DNA of 64,000 bases, taken from Pseudonocardia parietis. GTDB taxonomy: Bacteria > Actinomycetota > Actinomycetes > Mycobacteriales > Pseudonocardiaceae. Made by a program: the position numbers and the translations under genes. Position 1 is the first letter of the stretch, and the number at the start of each line of letters is the position of its first letter. Where the stretch lies: assembly GCF_017876315.1 (NCBI RefSeq), contig NZ_JAGINU010000001.1, forward strand, positions 3,472,001 to 3,536,000. Reading direction: 5' to 3'. Below, one piece after another: positions 1 through 7,621 of this stretch. The notes under the pieces were generated by a model. It did no database searches and was not told the origin of the DNA. It was given only the letters and a program-made list of their open reading frames with translations.

Positions 1-17
1 ACCTTCGAGGAGGATGC

Positions 18-1052
18 ATGACGGCGGAGCTCGCTGAGCAGCCCGAGGACTGGACGGAGCCCGGTGCGTACCCGGTGGTGGCCGGCGTGCACCGGGTGCC
101 GCTGCCACTGCCGCTGACCGGCCTGCGTGCGGTGAACGTCTACGTCGTCGACGGGCCGGAGGGGCCCACGCTGGTCGACTCCGGCTGGGCGGGCGCCGAT
201 GCGGGACTGCTCACGGAGGGACTGCGGCGGCTCGGGCACGACCTGTCCGACGTGGCCCGGATCGCGGTGACCCACTCCCACCACGACCACTACACGCAGG
301 CACTTGCGATCCGCGCGACGCACGGGACGCCGGTGCTGCTGGGCCGGGGTGAACGCCACTCCGTGGCGGCGATGGCCCGGCGGCCGGACAGCGAGGCCGC
401 CCAGGCCGGGCTGCTCGTGCGGGCCGGCGCACCGGAACTGGCGGCCGAGATGGCACTCCGGTCGAAGGCGGAGGCTCTGGCCGACGATGCTCCCTGGGGC
501 GAGCCGGACATCTGGCTCGACGACGGGCAGGCGCTCCCGGTAGGTGGCCGGGCCCTCGAGGTGCGCGCGACACCGGGGCACACCCGGGGGCACATCGTCT
601 TGCGGGACAGTGGGATCGGCGCGCTGTTCGCCGGCGACCACGTCCTGCCGCACATCACGCCCTCGATCGGCTACGAGTGGGCGCCGGAGCCCGCGCCGCT
701 GCAGAGCTACCTGGACTCGCTGCGGTTGGTGCGGGACCTGCCGGACACGCTGTTGCTGCCCGCGCACGGGCCGGTGACCCGCAGCGTGCACACCCGGATC
801 GACGAGCTCCTCGATCATCACGAGGAGCGGCTCGCGGCCGCCCTGGCGCAGGTCCGCAGTGGAGCGGAGACCGCCTGCGCGGTCGCCGCGGGGTTGCCGT
901 GGACGCGGCGGCGCAAGCGGCTCGAGGACCTCGAGACCGAGCACGCCGCGCTCGCGGTGCTCGAGATCGCGGCGCATCTGGACGTGCTCGTGGCAGCCGA
1001 GCAGCTGGTGTGCGCCGAGGTCGACGGAGTGCGCAGGTACGCCGTCGCCTGA
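18..1052 (+). CDS. MBL-fold metallo-hydrolase
   Basis: Zinc hydrolase of the metallo-beta-lactamase superfamily, 344 aa, substrate unknown. Residues 86-91 read HSHHDH, the classic metal motif. Further ligands are visible at His188 (PGHT), Asp207 (AGDH) and His250 (LPAHG). The C-terminal 80 residues are helical and charged, as in LACTB2-like hydrolases that carry a winged-helix tail. A GAGGAGG ribosome site at 7-13 supports the ATG. Its promoter lies outside the window. It ends at a strong hairpin and is convergent with the flavoprotein gene that follows. In a CoA-ester catabolic block a thioesterase or lactone hydrolase role is plausible, but that is inference. Confidence 0.85.
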   Translation: MTAELAEQPEDWTEPGAYPVVAGVHRVPLPLPLTGLRAVNVYVVDGPEGPTLVDSGWAGADAGLLTEGLRRLGHDLSDVARIAVTHSHHDHYTQALAIRATHGTPVLLGRGERHSVAAMARRPDSEAAQAGLLVRAGAPELAAEMALRSKAEALADDAPWGEPDIWLDDGQALPVGGRALEVRATPGHTRGHIVLRDSGIGALFAGDHVLPHITPSIGYEWAPEPAPLQSYLDSLRLVRDLPDTLLLPAHGPVTRSVHTRIDELLDHHEERLAAALAQVRSGAETACAVAAGLPWTRRRKRLEDLETEHAALAVLEIAAHLDVLVAAEQLVCAEVDGVRRYAVA

Positions 1053-1062
1053 TTCGCCCCTC

Positions 1063-1108
1063 GGCCCCACTGCCGTCGCCCGATCGATCGGGCGACGGCA
1101 GTGGGGCC
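1063..1108. terminator. Bidirectional terminator, 46-bp perfect palindrome
   Basis: A 46-bp perfect palindrome with arms starting GGCCCCACTGCCGTCGCCCG, centred on CGATCG between two convergent genes. No T-run follows on either strand, as is common for actinobacterial hairpin terminators. The size and perfection exceed most such hairpins. Confidence 0.75.
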
Positions 1109-1114
1109 GGGGGA

Positions 1115-2440
1115 TCAGGCCGTGGCGGAGAGCGGGACGTCCGCCTTGATCCGGTCGACCACGAGCGCGGCGGTCTCCGCGCAGGCGGTGGTGCCGCCGT
1201 TGGCGTACTCCTTGACGCCGTCGCCGACGTTCCAGAGGTTGGCGATCGGGGTGTCCGGCTGCAGGTCGTAGCCCGCGACGGCCCGCTGCGGCGGCCAGCC
1301 GTCCCGCATCACGGCCACCGACAGGACACGGGCGGCGTCGAACCCCGGGACGTGCTCGCCGAGGTCCTTCTTGAGCAGGGCGACCTCGCGCTCCTCGTCG
1401 AAGTCGCCCACGGACGGCTTCGGCACGGACGCCCCGACGTAGAGGTTCCAGCCGGGCGGTGCCATCTCGGGGCAGGTGTCGGTGAAGTTGGCGACGTAGC
1501 AGAGCCGCTCGGTCTTGGAGAACAGCAGCATCCCGGGTACGTCGACCAGCCGCTCCCGGCTGGCGAAGTTGACCGCCAGCATCGAGCAGGGGCGGTCCTT
1601 GGCCCGGACCTGGTCGCGGTAGTCCGCCGGCAGGGCGTCCGCACCGACCAGGGCGACCGTGCCCGCCGGCCCGGTGTTGCTGACGGCGACGCGGCAGCCG
1701 ATCTCGACCGCGGTGCCGTCCCGGCGGATCGTGGCCCCGGTGACCCGCCCGTCGGCGACGTGCAGTTTCTCGACCTCGGAGGACAGCCAGACCTCGCCGC
1801 CGCGTGCCGTCACCGTCTCGGCCAGCGACTGCCAGAGACCGATCGTGCCGTCCGGGCAGAACCCGAACCGCTTGAACGCCGACTTACGTGTGAAGTAGGT
1901 GAGGAAGACCCGTGCGGGCAGCTCCTCGGAGCCGACCGCGAACACCGAGGCGCACATGTTCCGGAACACGCCCTGCACTGCGTCGTTCTTCGAGTACCTG
2001 GCGACCCACTCCGCGGTGGAGAGCTCGCTGCCGGGGAGCGCGTCGTCGTCCTTGCGGGCGGCGCCGATCCCGCTGACCAGCTTGGCGCCCTGTCGGGTGA
2101 GCGTGGACAGCAGCATGCCCCAGCCGCCACGGGTGACGTCGAGATCCTTGCCGCCGACGCGGTAGAGCACCGGGACCTCAGGGGTGCGGACGTCGAACTC
2201 GGCGCCGACCTCGGCGAAGGTCTCCTCGGTGATCCCCCCGACCTCGATCACGATCGCGCCGTCGTTGACCTTGAACCCGTCGATGTCGGTGGTCGACGCG
2301 CGGCCGCCGACCTTGTCGAGCCGCTCGACGACGAGCGTCCGGTAGCCGGCGTGCGCGAGGCGGGCCGCGGCGAACAGCCCACCCGCGCCGGCACCCACCA
2401 CCAGCGCGTCGAACGTGCTCTCGGGTTGGACGGAAGCCAC
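1115..2440 (-). CDS. FAD-dependent amine oxidase/phytoene desaturase-like oxidoreductase
   Basis: A 441-aa flavoprotein. The dinucleotide-binding motif GAGAGG is at residues 16-21, followed by the ERLDKVGGRAST segment typical of the phytoene desaturase/amine oxidase family. The C-terminal FAD motif is NVGDGVKEYANGGTT. I chose the GTG at 2440 because AAGGAGATGAC sits directly upstream. A longer frame to 2500 would run across the putative operator at 2463-2479. It probably dehydrogenates a hydrophobic substrate (a C-C desaturation). It is preceded by the same TAATC-type motif as other genes in the block, so it is probably co-regulated with them. Substrate unknown. Confidence 0.8.
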   Translation of the reverse strand: MASVQPESTFDALVVGAGAGGLFAAARLAHAGYRTLVVERLDKVGGRASTTDIDGFKVNDGAIVIEVGGITEETFAEVGAEFDVRTPEVPVLYRVGGKDLDVTRGGWGMLLSTLTRQGAKLVSGIGAARKDDDALPGSELSTAEWVARYSKNDAVQGVFRNMCASVFAVGSEELPARVFLTYFTRKSAFKRFGFCPDGTIGLWQSLAETVTARGGEVWLSSEVEKLHVADGRVTGATIRRDGTAVEIGCRVAVSNTGPAGTVALVGADALPADYRDQVRAKDRPCSMLAVNFASRERLVDVPGMLLFSKTERLCYVANFTDTCPEMAPPGWNLYVGASVPKPSVGDFDEEREVALLKKDLGEHVPGFDAARVLSVAVMRDGWPPQRAVAGYDLQPDTPIANLWNVGDGVKEYANGGTTACAETAALVVDRIKADVPLSATA

Positions 2441-2462
2441 GTCATCTCCTTCGATCGATTTG

Positions 2463-2479
2463 CTTAATCGAGAGTAAAT
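2463..2479. promoter_or_regulatory. TAATC-type putative operator, site 1
   Basis: CTTAATCGAGAGTAAAT lies just upstream of the GTG start at 2440. It is an AT-rich island in very GC-rich DNA and shares the TAATC core with at least six other intergenic sites between 2.4 and 22.8 kb. Assignment as a repressor site is inference. Confidence 0.5.
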
Positions 2480-2513
2480 TCTTCGTCGCTGCTCCGTCAA
2501 CCCGCCGGAGTGC

Positions 2514-3272
2514 TCAGAGGGCGTAGCCGCCGTCCACGTCGAGGGTCTGGCCGGTGATCCAGTCGGCCCGGTGCGACATCAGGAACCGGACGGCCTCGGC
2601 GACGTCCTGCACGGCGCCGAACCGGCGCAGGGCGAGGTTGCGCCTGGCGGTGGTGAGCAGTTCGTCGGTGTAGTCCCCCCGGGCGACGAGCTCACCCCAC
2701 ATCCCGTCGCCCTCGATCAGTCCGACGCCGACGCAGTTGGCCCGCACCCCGTACCGGCCCTCCTCCGCGGCGATCCCGCGCACCAGCGCGGCGACCGCGG
2801 CCTTGGGTGACGAGGACAGCACGTCCTTCTTCGAGTACCGCTCGATGGCGGGGGTGACCAGCGCGACCATGCTGCCGCCCGTGCGGCGCAACGGTTCGAT
2901 CGCCGCGTGCAGCAGGTTGTAGGCGGGCAGGGTGTCGCCGAGGATCTGCTCGCGGTAGCGCTGCGGCGTGATCGCCGAGATGTAGCGCATCGGGATGTGC
3001 GGGCCGGCTGCGTACACGACGCCGCCGAGCGGCTCGGGTGCCACCGAGCGGACGACCTCGGCGGTGGCCTCGGCGTCGGCGAGGTCGAGCTGGACGACCA
3101 CGGCGTCGCGGCCGGCGGCCACGACCTGGTCCGCCGCGGTCTTCGCCGCATCCGCACGGGAGCGGTAGGTGAGGGCCACGTTCCAGCCCTCCTCGCCGAG
3201 GGTGCGCGCGATCGCGGAACCGATGCCCCCTGATCCGCCGCCGACCAGGACCCAGCGCTGCGTCTCCGTCAT
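2514..3272 (-). CDS. SDR-family protein lacking the catalytic Tyr
   Basis: A 252-aa short-chain dehydrogenase/reductase fold. The N-terminal cofactor motif is VGGGSGGIGSA and the C-terminus DVDGGYAL is standard. Where classical SDRs have YxxxK, this protein reads SSSPK: the Lys is present and the Tyr position is Ser. It therefore belongs to an atypical SDR group and may not use the standard proton relay. The start at 3272 has only a weak Shine-Dalgarno. It is divergent from the racemase gene, sharing the 47-bp region with the TAATC site at 3286-3303. It could act on a CoA thioester or have lost redox activity. Confidence 0.8.
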   Translation of the reverse strand: MTETQRWVLVGGGSGGIGSAIARTLGEEGWNVALTYRSRADAAKTAADQVVAAGRDAVVVQLDLADAEATAEVVRSVAPEPLGGVVYAAGPHIPMRYISAITPQRYREQILGDTLPAYNLLHAAIEPLRRTGGSMVALVTPAIERYSKKDVLSSSPKAAVAALVRGIAAEEGRYGVRANCVGVGLIEGDGMWGELVARGDYTDELLTTARRNLALRRFGAVQDVAEAVRFLMSHRADWITGQTLDVDGGYAL

Positions 3273-3285
3273 GGTCTTACCCTAG

Positions 3286-3303
3286 TCTTTAATCGTTGTA
3301 AGA
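3286..3303. promoter_or_regulatory. TAATC-type putative operator in divergent promoter, site 2
   Basis: TCTTTAATCGTTGTAAGA sits in the short divergent region between the SDR (start 3272) and racemase (start 3320) genes. It resembles the motif at 10209-10226 (CTTTAATC core), with the second half-site shifted by about one base. Confidence 0.5.
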
Positions 3304-3319
3304 AAAAAGGGAGTGACTC

Positions 3320-4480
3320 ATGACGGACCAGGCTGCCCGCGGTCCCCTCGCCGGGCGCACGATCCTCGAACTCGCAGGCATCGGCCCCGGCCCCTTCGCC
3401 TGCATGACGCTGGCGGACATGGGGGCCGAGGTGATCCGGATCGACCGGCCGTCCGGTCCGGGCATCGCCCCGGCATCCGGCCGCGCCGACATCCTCAACC
3501 GTGGCAAGCGGTCCATCGTGCTCGACCTCAAGCAGCCCGCGGGCGTGCAGGCGGTGCACACCCTCGCCGAGCGGGCCGACGTGCTGGTCGAGGGGTATCG
3601 GCCCGGGGTGGCCGAGCGGCTGGGCCTCGGGCCGGAGGCGTTGTGGGAGCGCAACCCGAAGCTGGTCTACGGCCGGATGACCGGCTGGGGACAGGACGGC
3701 CCCCTCGCGCAGGCCGCGGGACACGACATCGGCTACATCGCGGTGACCGGCGCACTCGGTGCGATCGGTGATGCCGGCGGGCCGCCGCAGATCCCGCTCA
3801 ACCTCGTCGGCGACTTCGGTGGCGGCTCGATGTACCTGGTCAGCGGGATTCTCGCGGCCCTGCTCGAGGCCGAGCGCACCGGTCGCGGGCAGGTCGTCGA
3901 CGCGGCCGTCGTCGACGGCGCGGCACACCTCCTCGCGGTGATCCACTCGCTGCTCGGGTCCGGACGCTGGGAGGACCGGCGGGGCGCGAACCTGCTCGAC
4001 GGCGGGGCTCCCTACTACGCCGTGTACGAGACCGCCGACGGCCGGTACATGGCGGTGGGCGCCATCGAGTCGAAGTTCTACGCCGAACTGCTCCGGCTCC
4101 TGGAGATCGACCCGGAACGCGCTGCGCCGGAGCGGCAGAACGACCGGGACGGGTGGCCGCAGCTGCGCGCGGTCCTCGCCGGCACCTTCGCCTCTCGTAC
4201 CCAGGCCGAGTGGACGGCCGTCTTCGAGGGCACGGATGCCTGCGTCGCTCCCGTCGTCGGGCTCCGGGAGGCGGCGGCGCACCCGCACGTCGCCGCGCGG
4301 GGGAGCGTCGTCGAGGTCGACGGTGTCCTGCAGCCGGGGCCCGCACCGCGCTTCTCGGCCCACCCGATGGTGACGCCCACAGCTCCGCCCGGGCCGGGGT
4401 GCGACACCGGTGACGTTCTGGCGGCCGCCGGCCTCGACGTCGACGCCCTGGTCGCGACGGGTGCGGCGATCCAGGCGTGA
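3320..4480 (+). CDS. Alpha-methylacyl-CoA racemase (CoA-transferase family III fold)
   Basis: A 386-aa CaiB/BaiF-fold protein whose motifs fit alpha-methylacyl-CoA racemase rather than a CoA transferase. GHDIGYI carries His135 and NLVGDFGGGS carries Asp165. The spacing of 30 residues equals that of the catalytic His126/Asp156 pair described for the mycobacterial racemase MCR. It would epimerise (R)- to (S)-2-methylacyl-CoA, a step needed before beta-oxidation of methyl-branched side chains such as steroids, isoprenoids or branched fatty acids. The start is supported by AAGGGAGTG. It shares a divergent promoter with the SDR at 2514-3272. Confidence 0.88.
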   Translation: MTDQAARGPLAGRTILELAGIGPGPFACMTLADMGAEVIRIDRPSGPGIAPASGRADILNRGKRSIVLDLKQPAGVQAVHTLAERADVLVEGYRPGVAERLGLGPEALWERNPKLVYGRMTGWGQDGPLAQAAGHDIGYIAVTGALGAIGDAGGPPQIPLNLVGDFGGGSMYLVSGILAALLEAERTGRGQVVDAAVVDGAAHLLAVIHSLLGSGRWEDRRGANLLDGGAPYYAVYETADGRYMAVGAIESKFYAELLRLLEIDPERAAPERQNDRDGWPQLRAVLAGTFASRTQAEWTAVFEGTDACVAPVVGLREAAAHPHVAARGSVVEVDGVLQPGPAPRFSAHPMVTPTAPPGPGCDTGDVLAAAGLDVDALVATGAAIQA

Positions 4481-4569
4481 GCTCGGAGGTGCGCCTCGGT
4501 GACGGTCGGCAGCGTTCCGACCACGTGACGTGTGCGGCGCTCTTGCCTTGAAAGTGTGCTGTCTGAGTC

Positions 4570-4594
4570 ACTAATCTATGGATGATTAAGTAAC
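4570..4594. promoter_or_regulatory. TAATC...GATTA inverted repeat upstream of acyl-CoA ligase, site 3
   Basis: A perfect inverted repeat TAATC (4572-4576), seven spacer bases, GATTA (4584-4588), extended to GATTAAGTAAC. It lies 15-40 bp upstream of the ligase start and is the clearest dyad of this motif family. Confidence 0.55.
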
Positions 4595-4610
4595 GTCGAG
4601 GAGGACGCTG

Positions 4611-6305
4611 ATGAGGGAGCCGATCGACCGGAGGCGTGCTGCGCTCGAGGCCCGCTACCCCGTGTGGGAGCCGATGACCCTGGACGCGCGGCTGGACGCC
4701 TGCGCCGCAGAGTTCCCGGAGCGACCACTGGTCATCACCGACGACCGGACGCTGACCTACCGGGAGACCGCGGACTGGTCACACCGGCTCGCCGACGGCC
4801 TGGCCGCTCTCGGCGTCGGTCGCGGTGACCGGGTGGGCCTGGTGATGGCGAACTACCTCGAGTTCACCCCGCTCAAGTTCGCGATCGCCCGGGCGGGCGC
4901 CGTCGCGATCCCGTTCAACTACCTGTACCGCACCGAGGAGCTGGCGTACGTGCTGCGCCAGTCCCGCTGCAACGTCGTGATCACCATGACCGGCTTCGCG
5001 GGCCTGGACTACCTCGCGATGCTCGACGAGATCGGCCCCGGCTGGGAGTCGGGCCCCACCGAGCAGCTGCCCGACCTGCGAGCCGTCGTCCAGTTGCCCA
5101 CGGACGACACCGTGCGCGACGGAGTCCGCACCGTCGAGGACCTGACCGCGCTGGGGGACCAGAACCCCGGCGCCGCGGAGGGTCAGCAGGCCGAGCCGGG
5201 TGGGCTGGGGGACATCCTCTACACCTCCGGCACCACCGGCTCGCCGAAGGGCGTGATGGTCACCCACGACGGCGTCCAACGGACCGGGTACGCGTCGGCG
5301 TTGACCCGCGCGTTCGAGGACGGGCGACGGATCCTGTTCTCGCTGCCCTGCTACCACATGTTCGGTTACGTCGAGGGGCTGCTCGCCGCGATGTTCGTGG
5401 GCGGCGCGATCGTGCCCCGCACCGCGTTCTCGCCTGCGGACTACTTCGCCGGCATCGAGCGCCACCGGGCGACCGAGATCCTCTGCGTGCCGACGATGAC
5501 CGTCGGGCTGCTCGAGCACCCGGACCGCGGGTCCCGGGACCTCTCGTCGGTGTTCGCGATCCTGTCCGGCGCGGCGCCCGCCCCCGTGTGGCTGTGGGAG
5601 AAGGTGCAGGCCGAGCTCGGGATCACCGAGATCACCACCGGCTACGGGATGACCGAGTGCGGCGGAGCGATGACGATGTCGCTTCCCGAGGACCCGCTGG
5701 AGAAGCACTCGAGCACCGTGGGCCGGGCCAAGCTCGCCGGCGTGGCGGGGATGCCCGAGTACGGCGACGACGTGTGCCACTACCGGACCGTCGACCCCGA
5801 GACGGCCGAGGAGCTTCCTGCCGGGGCCGAGGGGGAACTCACCTCGACCGGCCCCACCCACATGCTGGGTTTCTGGGACAAGCCCACCGAGACGGCGGCC
5901 GCCCTGCGGGACGGCTGGGTCTTCTCCGGTGACCTCGGCCGGATCGGCGAGGACGGCTACATCCAGATCACCGGCCGCAGCAAGGAGCTCTACAAGAGCG
6001 GCGGCGAGCTGGTGATGCCCAAGGAGGTCGAGGAACTGCTCACGCAGTACCCGGGTGTGAGCCAGGCGTACGCCGTCGGGGTCCCGGACGAGCGCTGGGG
6101 GGAGACGGGCTGCGCCTGGGTCGTCCCGGAGCCGGGGGCGCAGATCGACACCGACGAGCTGCTCGCGGTCTGCAAGGAGAAGCTGGCGCGGTTCAAGGTG
6201 CCCAAGCACATCATGGTCACCACCGCCGAGGAACTTCCCACCACGCCCACCGGCAAGGTGCAGAAGTTCAAGCTCGCGCGACGCGCGGCGGAGATGCTCG
6301 GCTGA
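4611..6305 (+). CDS. Class I AMP-forming acyl-CoA synthetase
   Basis: A 564-aa ANL-superfamily ligase that activates a carboxylic acid to its CoA thioester through an acyl-AMP. The P-loop TSGTTGSPKG is at residues 205-214. GYGMTECGG and SGDLGRIGEDGYIQITGR form the adenylate and hinge motifs, and the lysine motif TPTGKVQKF is close to the C-terminus. A GAGGAGG site precedes the ATG. It closely resembles medium-chain and cyclohexane-carboxylate/long-chain type ligases, but specificity cannot be read. It is probably the entry enzyme for the CoA pathway encoded between 2.5 and 15 kb. Confidence 0.9.
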   Translation: MREPIDRRRAALEARYPVWEPMTLDARLDACAAEFPERPLVITDDRTLTYRETADWSHRLADGLAALGVGRGDRVGLVMANYLEFTPLKFAIARAGAVAIPFNYLYRTEELAYVLRQSRCNVVITMTGFAGLDYLAMLDEIGPGWESGPTEQLPDLRAVVQLPTDDTVRDGVRTVEDLTALGDQNPGAAEGQQAEPGGLGDILYTSGTTGSPKGVMVTHDGVQRTGYASALTRAFEDGRRILFSLPCYHMFGYVEGLLAAMFVGGAIVPRTAFSPADYFAGIERHRATEILCVPTMTVGLLEHPDRGSRDLSSVFAILSGAAPAPVWLWEKVQAELGITEITTGYGMTECGGAMTMSLPEDPLEKHSSTVGRAKLAGVAGMPEYGDDVCHYRTVDPETAEELPAGAEGELTSTGPTHMLGFWDKPTETAAALRDGWVFSGDLGRIGEDGYIQITGRSKELYKSGGELVMPKEVEELLTQYPGVSQAYAVGVPDERWGETGCAWVVPEPGAQIDTDELLAVCKEKLARFKVPKHIMVTTAEELPTTPTGKVQKFKLARRAAEMLG

Positions 6306-6313
6306 TCCGACGA

Positions 6314-6356
6314 CCACGGCGGAGGCCGGTCCCGGTCATGGGGCCGGCCTCCGTGG
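6314..6356. terminator. Hairpin terminator 1 of a tandem pair
   Basis: CCACGG/GGAGGCCGG pairs with CCGGCCTCCGTGG across a 14-base loop, immediately after the ligase stop. It serves the plus strand between convergent genes. Confidence 0.7.
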
Positions 6357-6383
6357 CGTGTGCCGACCTGCGGTGGAGAGCCG

Positions 6384-6417
6384 GCTGGGCCCGGACCGGG
6401 TTCGGTCCGGGCCCAGC
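6384..6417. terminator. Hairpin terminator 2 of a tandem pair
   Basis: GCTGGGCCCGGACC, a six-base loop and GGTCCGGGCCCAGC form a perfect 14-bp stem just beyond the minus-strand acyl-CoA dehydrogenase stop. It probably terminates that strand. Confidence 0.7.
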
Positions 6418-6430
6418 GGGTCGGGCTCGA

Positions 6431-7597
6431 TCAGTAGGAGGCGGGCAGCCCGAGGCTGCGCTGGGCCACGAAGTTGAGCACCATCTCGCGGCTGACCGGC
6501 GCGGTCTTGAGCATCCGTGCCACGAACCAGAGGTCGGCGAGGCCGTACTCGAGCGCCATGCCGTTGCCGCCGTGGGTCTGCATCGCCTGGTCCAGGGTGC
6601 GCAGCGAGGAGTCGGCCGCGGCGAACTTGGCGATGTTCGAGGCCTCGGCCGCGTCCTGGCCCGCGTCGAACAGCTCGGCCGCGCGGAACGCCATCAGCCG
6701 CGACAGCTGGGTCCCGATGTAGGCCTCGGCCAGCGGGTGCGCCACGCCCTGGTGGGCGCCGATCGGCACCGTCCAGACCTGGCGGTCCCTGGCGTACGTC
6801 GTCGCCTTCTCCAGTGCGTAGCGGGCGATGCCGTTGCTGATGCAGGCCGCGGTGATCCGCTCCGGGTTGAGGCCGGCGAAGACGTGGCGCAGGCCGCTGC
6901 CCTCGTCGCCGACGAGGGCCTCCGGGCCGACCCGCACGTCGTCGAAGAAGACCGTGAACTGGTGCTCGGGCTGCTGCAGTGCCGCGGGGATGTGCTGCCA
7001 GCTCAGGCCGGGGGAGTCCGTGGGGACCACGAACAGCGACAGCGGGTGGCGGCCCTTCGGGCCCGGCTCCGGGCCGCGCGTGACGACGAGGACGGCGTCC
7101 GCCTCGTCGATGCCCGACGTCCAGTACTTCGTGCCGGACAGGCTCCAGCCGTCGCCGTCGGGGTGGGCCGTCGTCGTGATCTCGTGGCTGTTGGAACCCG
7201 CGTCCGGCTCGGTGATGGCGAAGGCCATCTTGAGCGTGCCGTCCGCGATACCGGGCAGCCAGCGCTGCTTGAGCTCCGGGCTGCCGTGCTTGTCGATGAT
7301 GGAGCCGCAGATCGCGGGGGAGATCACCATCATCAGCAGCGGCACACCCTGGCTGGAGGCCTCTTCGACGACCACGGCCAGGTCCGACATGGTCCCGCCG
7401 CCTCCGCCGTACTCCTCGGAGAGGTGCACGCCGAGGAAGCCCGCCTCGCCGAGCTCCTTCCAGAGTTCGGCGGGCTCCTCGTGGGCCTGGGCCTTCTGCA
7501 TGAAGTAGTCGTGGCCGTACTTGCCGACCAGCTTGGCGACCGCGTGCCGCAGTGCGGCGCGCTCCTCGGTGTCGGCGACGATGGTCGACGGGGTCAT
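6431..7597 (-). CDS. Acyl-CoA dehydrogenase
   Basis: A 388-aa FAD enzyme with the usual acyl-CoA dehydrogenase length. The segments FAITEPDAGSNSHEI (FAD/substrate-binding region), WTSGIDEAD and MQTHGGNGMALEYG near the C-terminus are typical of the family. It should oxidise an acyl-CoA to the 2,3-enoyl-CoA. AGGAGAGCC precedes the ATG. It lies 24 bp downstream of the SnoaL-crotonase gene in the same operon, so a desaturation-hydration pair is likely. The HGGNG motif without a neighbouring partner subunit suggests a homo-oligomer rather than a heteromeric steroid-type enzyme. Confidence 0.9.
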   Translation of the reverse strand: MTPSTIVADTEERAALRHAVAKLVGKYGHDYFMQKAQAHEEPAELWKELGEAGFLGVHLSEEYGGGGGTMSDLAVVVEEASSQGVPLLMMVISPAICGSIIDKHGSPELKQRWLPGIADGTLKMAFAITEPDAGSNSHEITTTAHPDGDGWSLSGTKYWTSGIDEADAVLVVTRGPEPGPKGRHPLSLFVVPTDSPGLSWQHIPAALQQPEHQFTVFFDDVRVGPEALVGDEGSGLRHVFAGLNPERITAACISNGIARYALEKATTYARDRQVWTVPIGAHQGVAHPLAEAYIGTQLSRLMAFRAAELFDAGQDAAEASNIAKFAAADSSLRTLDQAMQTHGGNGMALEYGLADLWFVARMLKTAPVSREMVLNFVAQRSLGLPASY

Positions 7598-7621
7598 CTG
7601 GCTCTCCTGCGGTCGGTTCGG

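Noticed and set aside
677..2467. Plus-strand frame of 596 codons antisense to the flavoprotein gene
   Set aside because: Low-complexity translation and overlap with two well supported genes.
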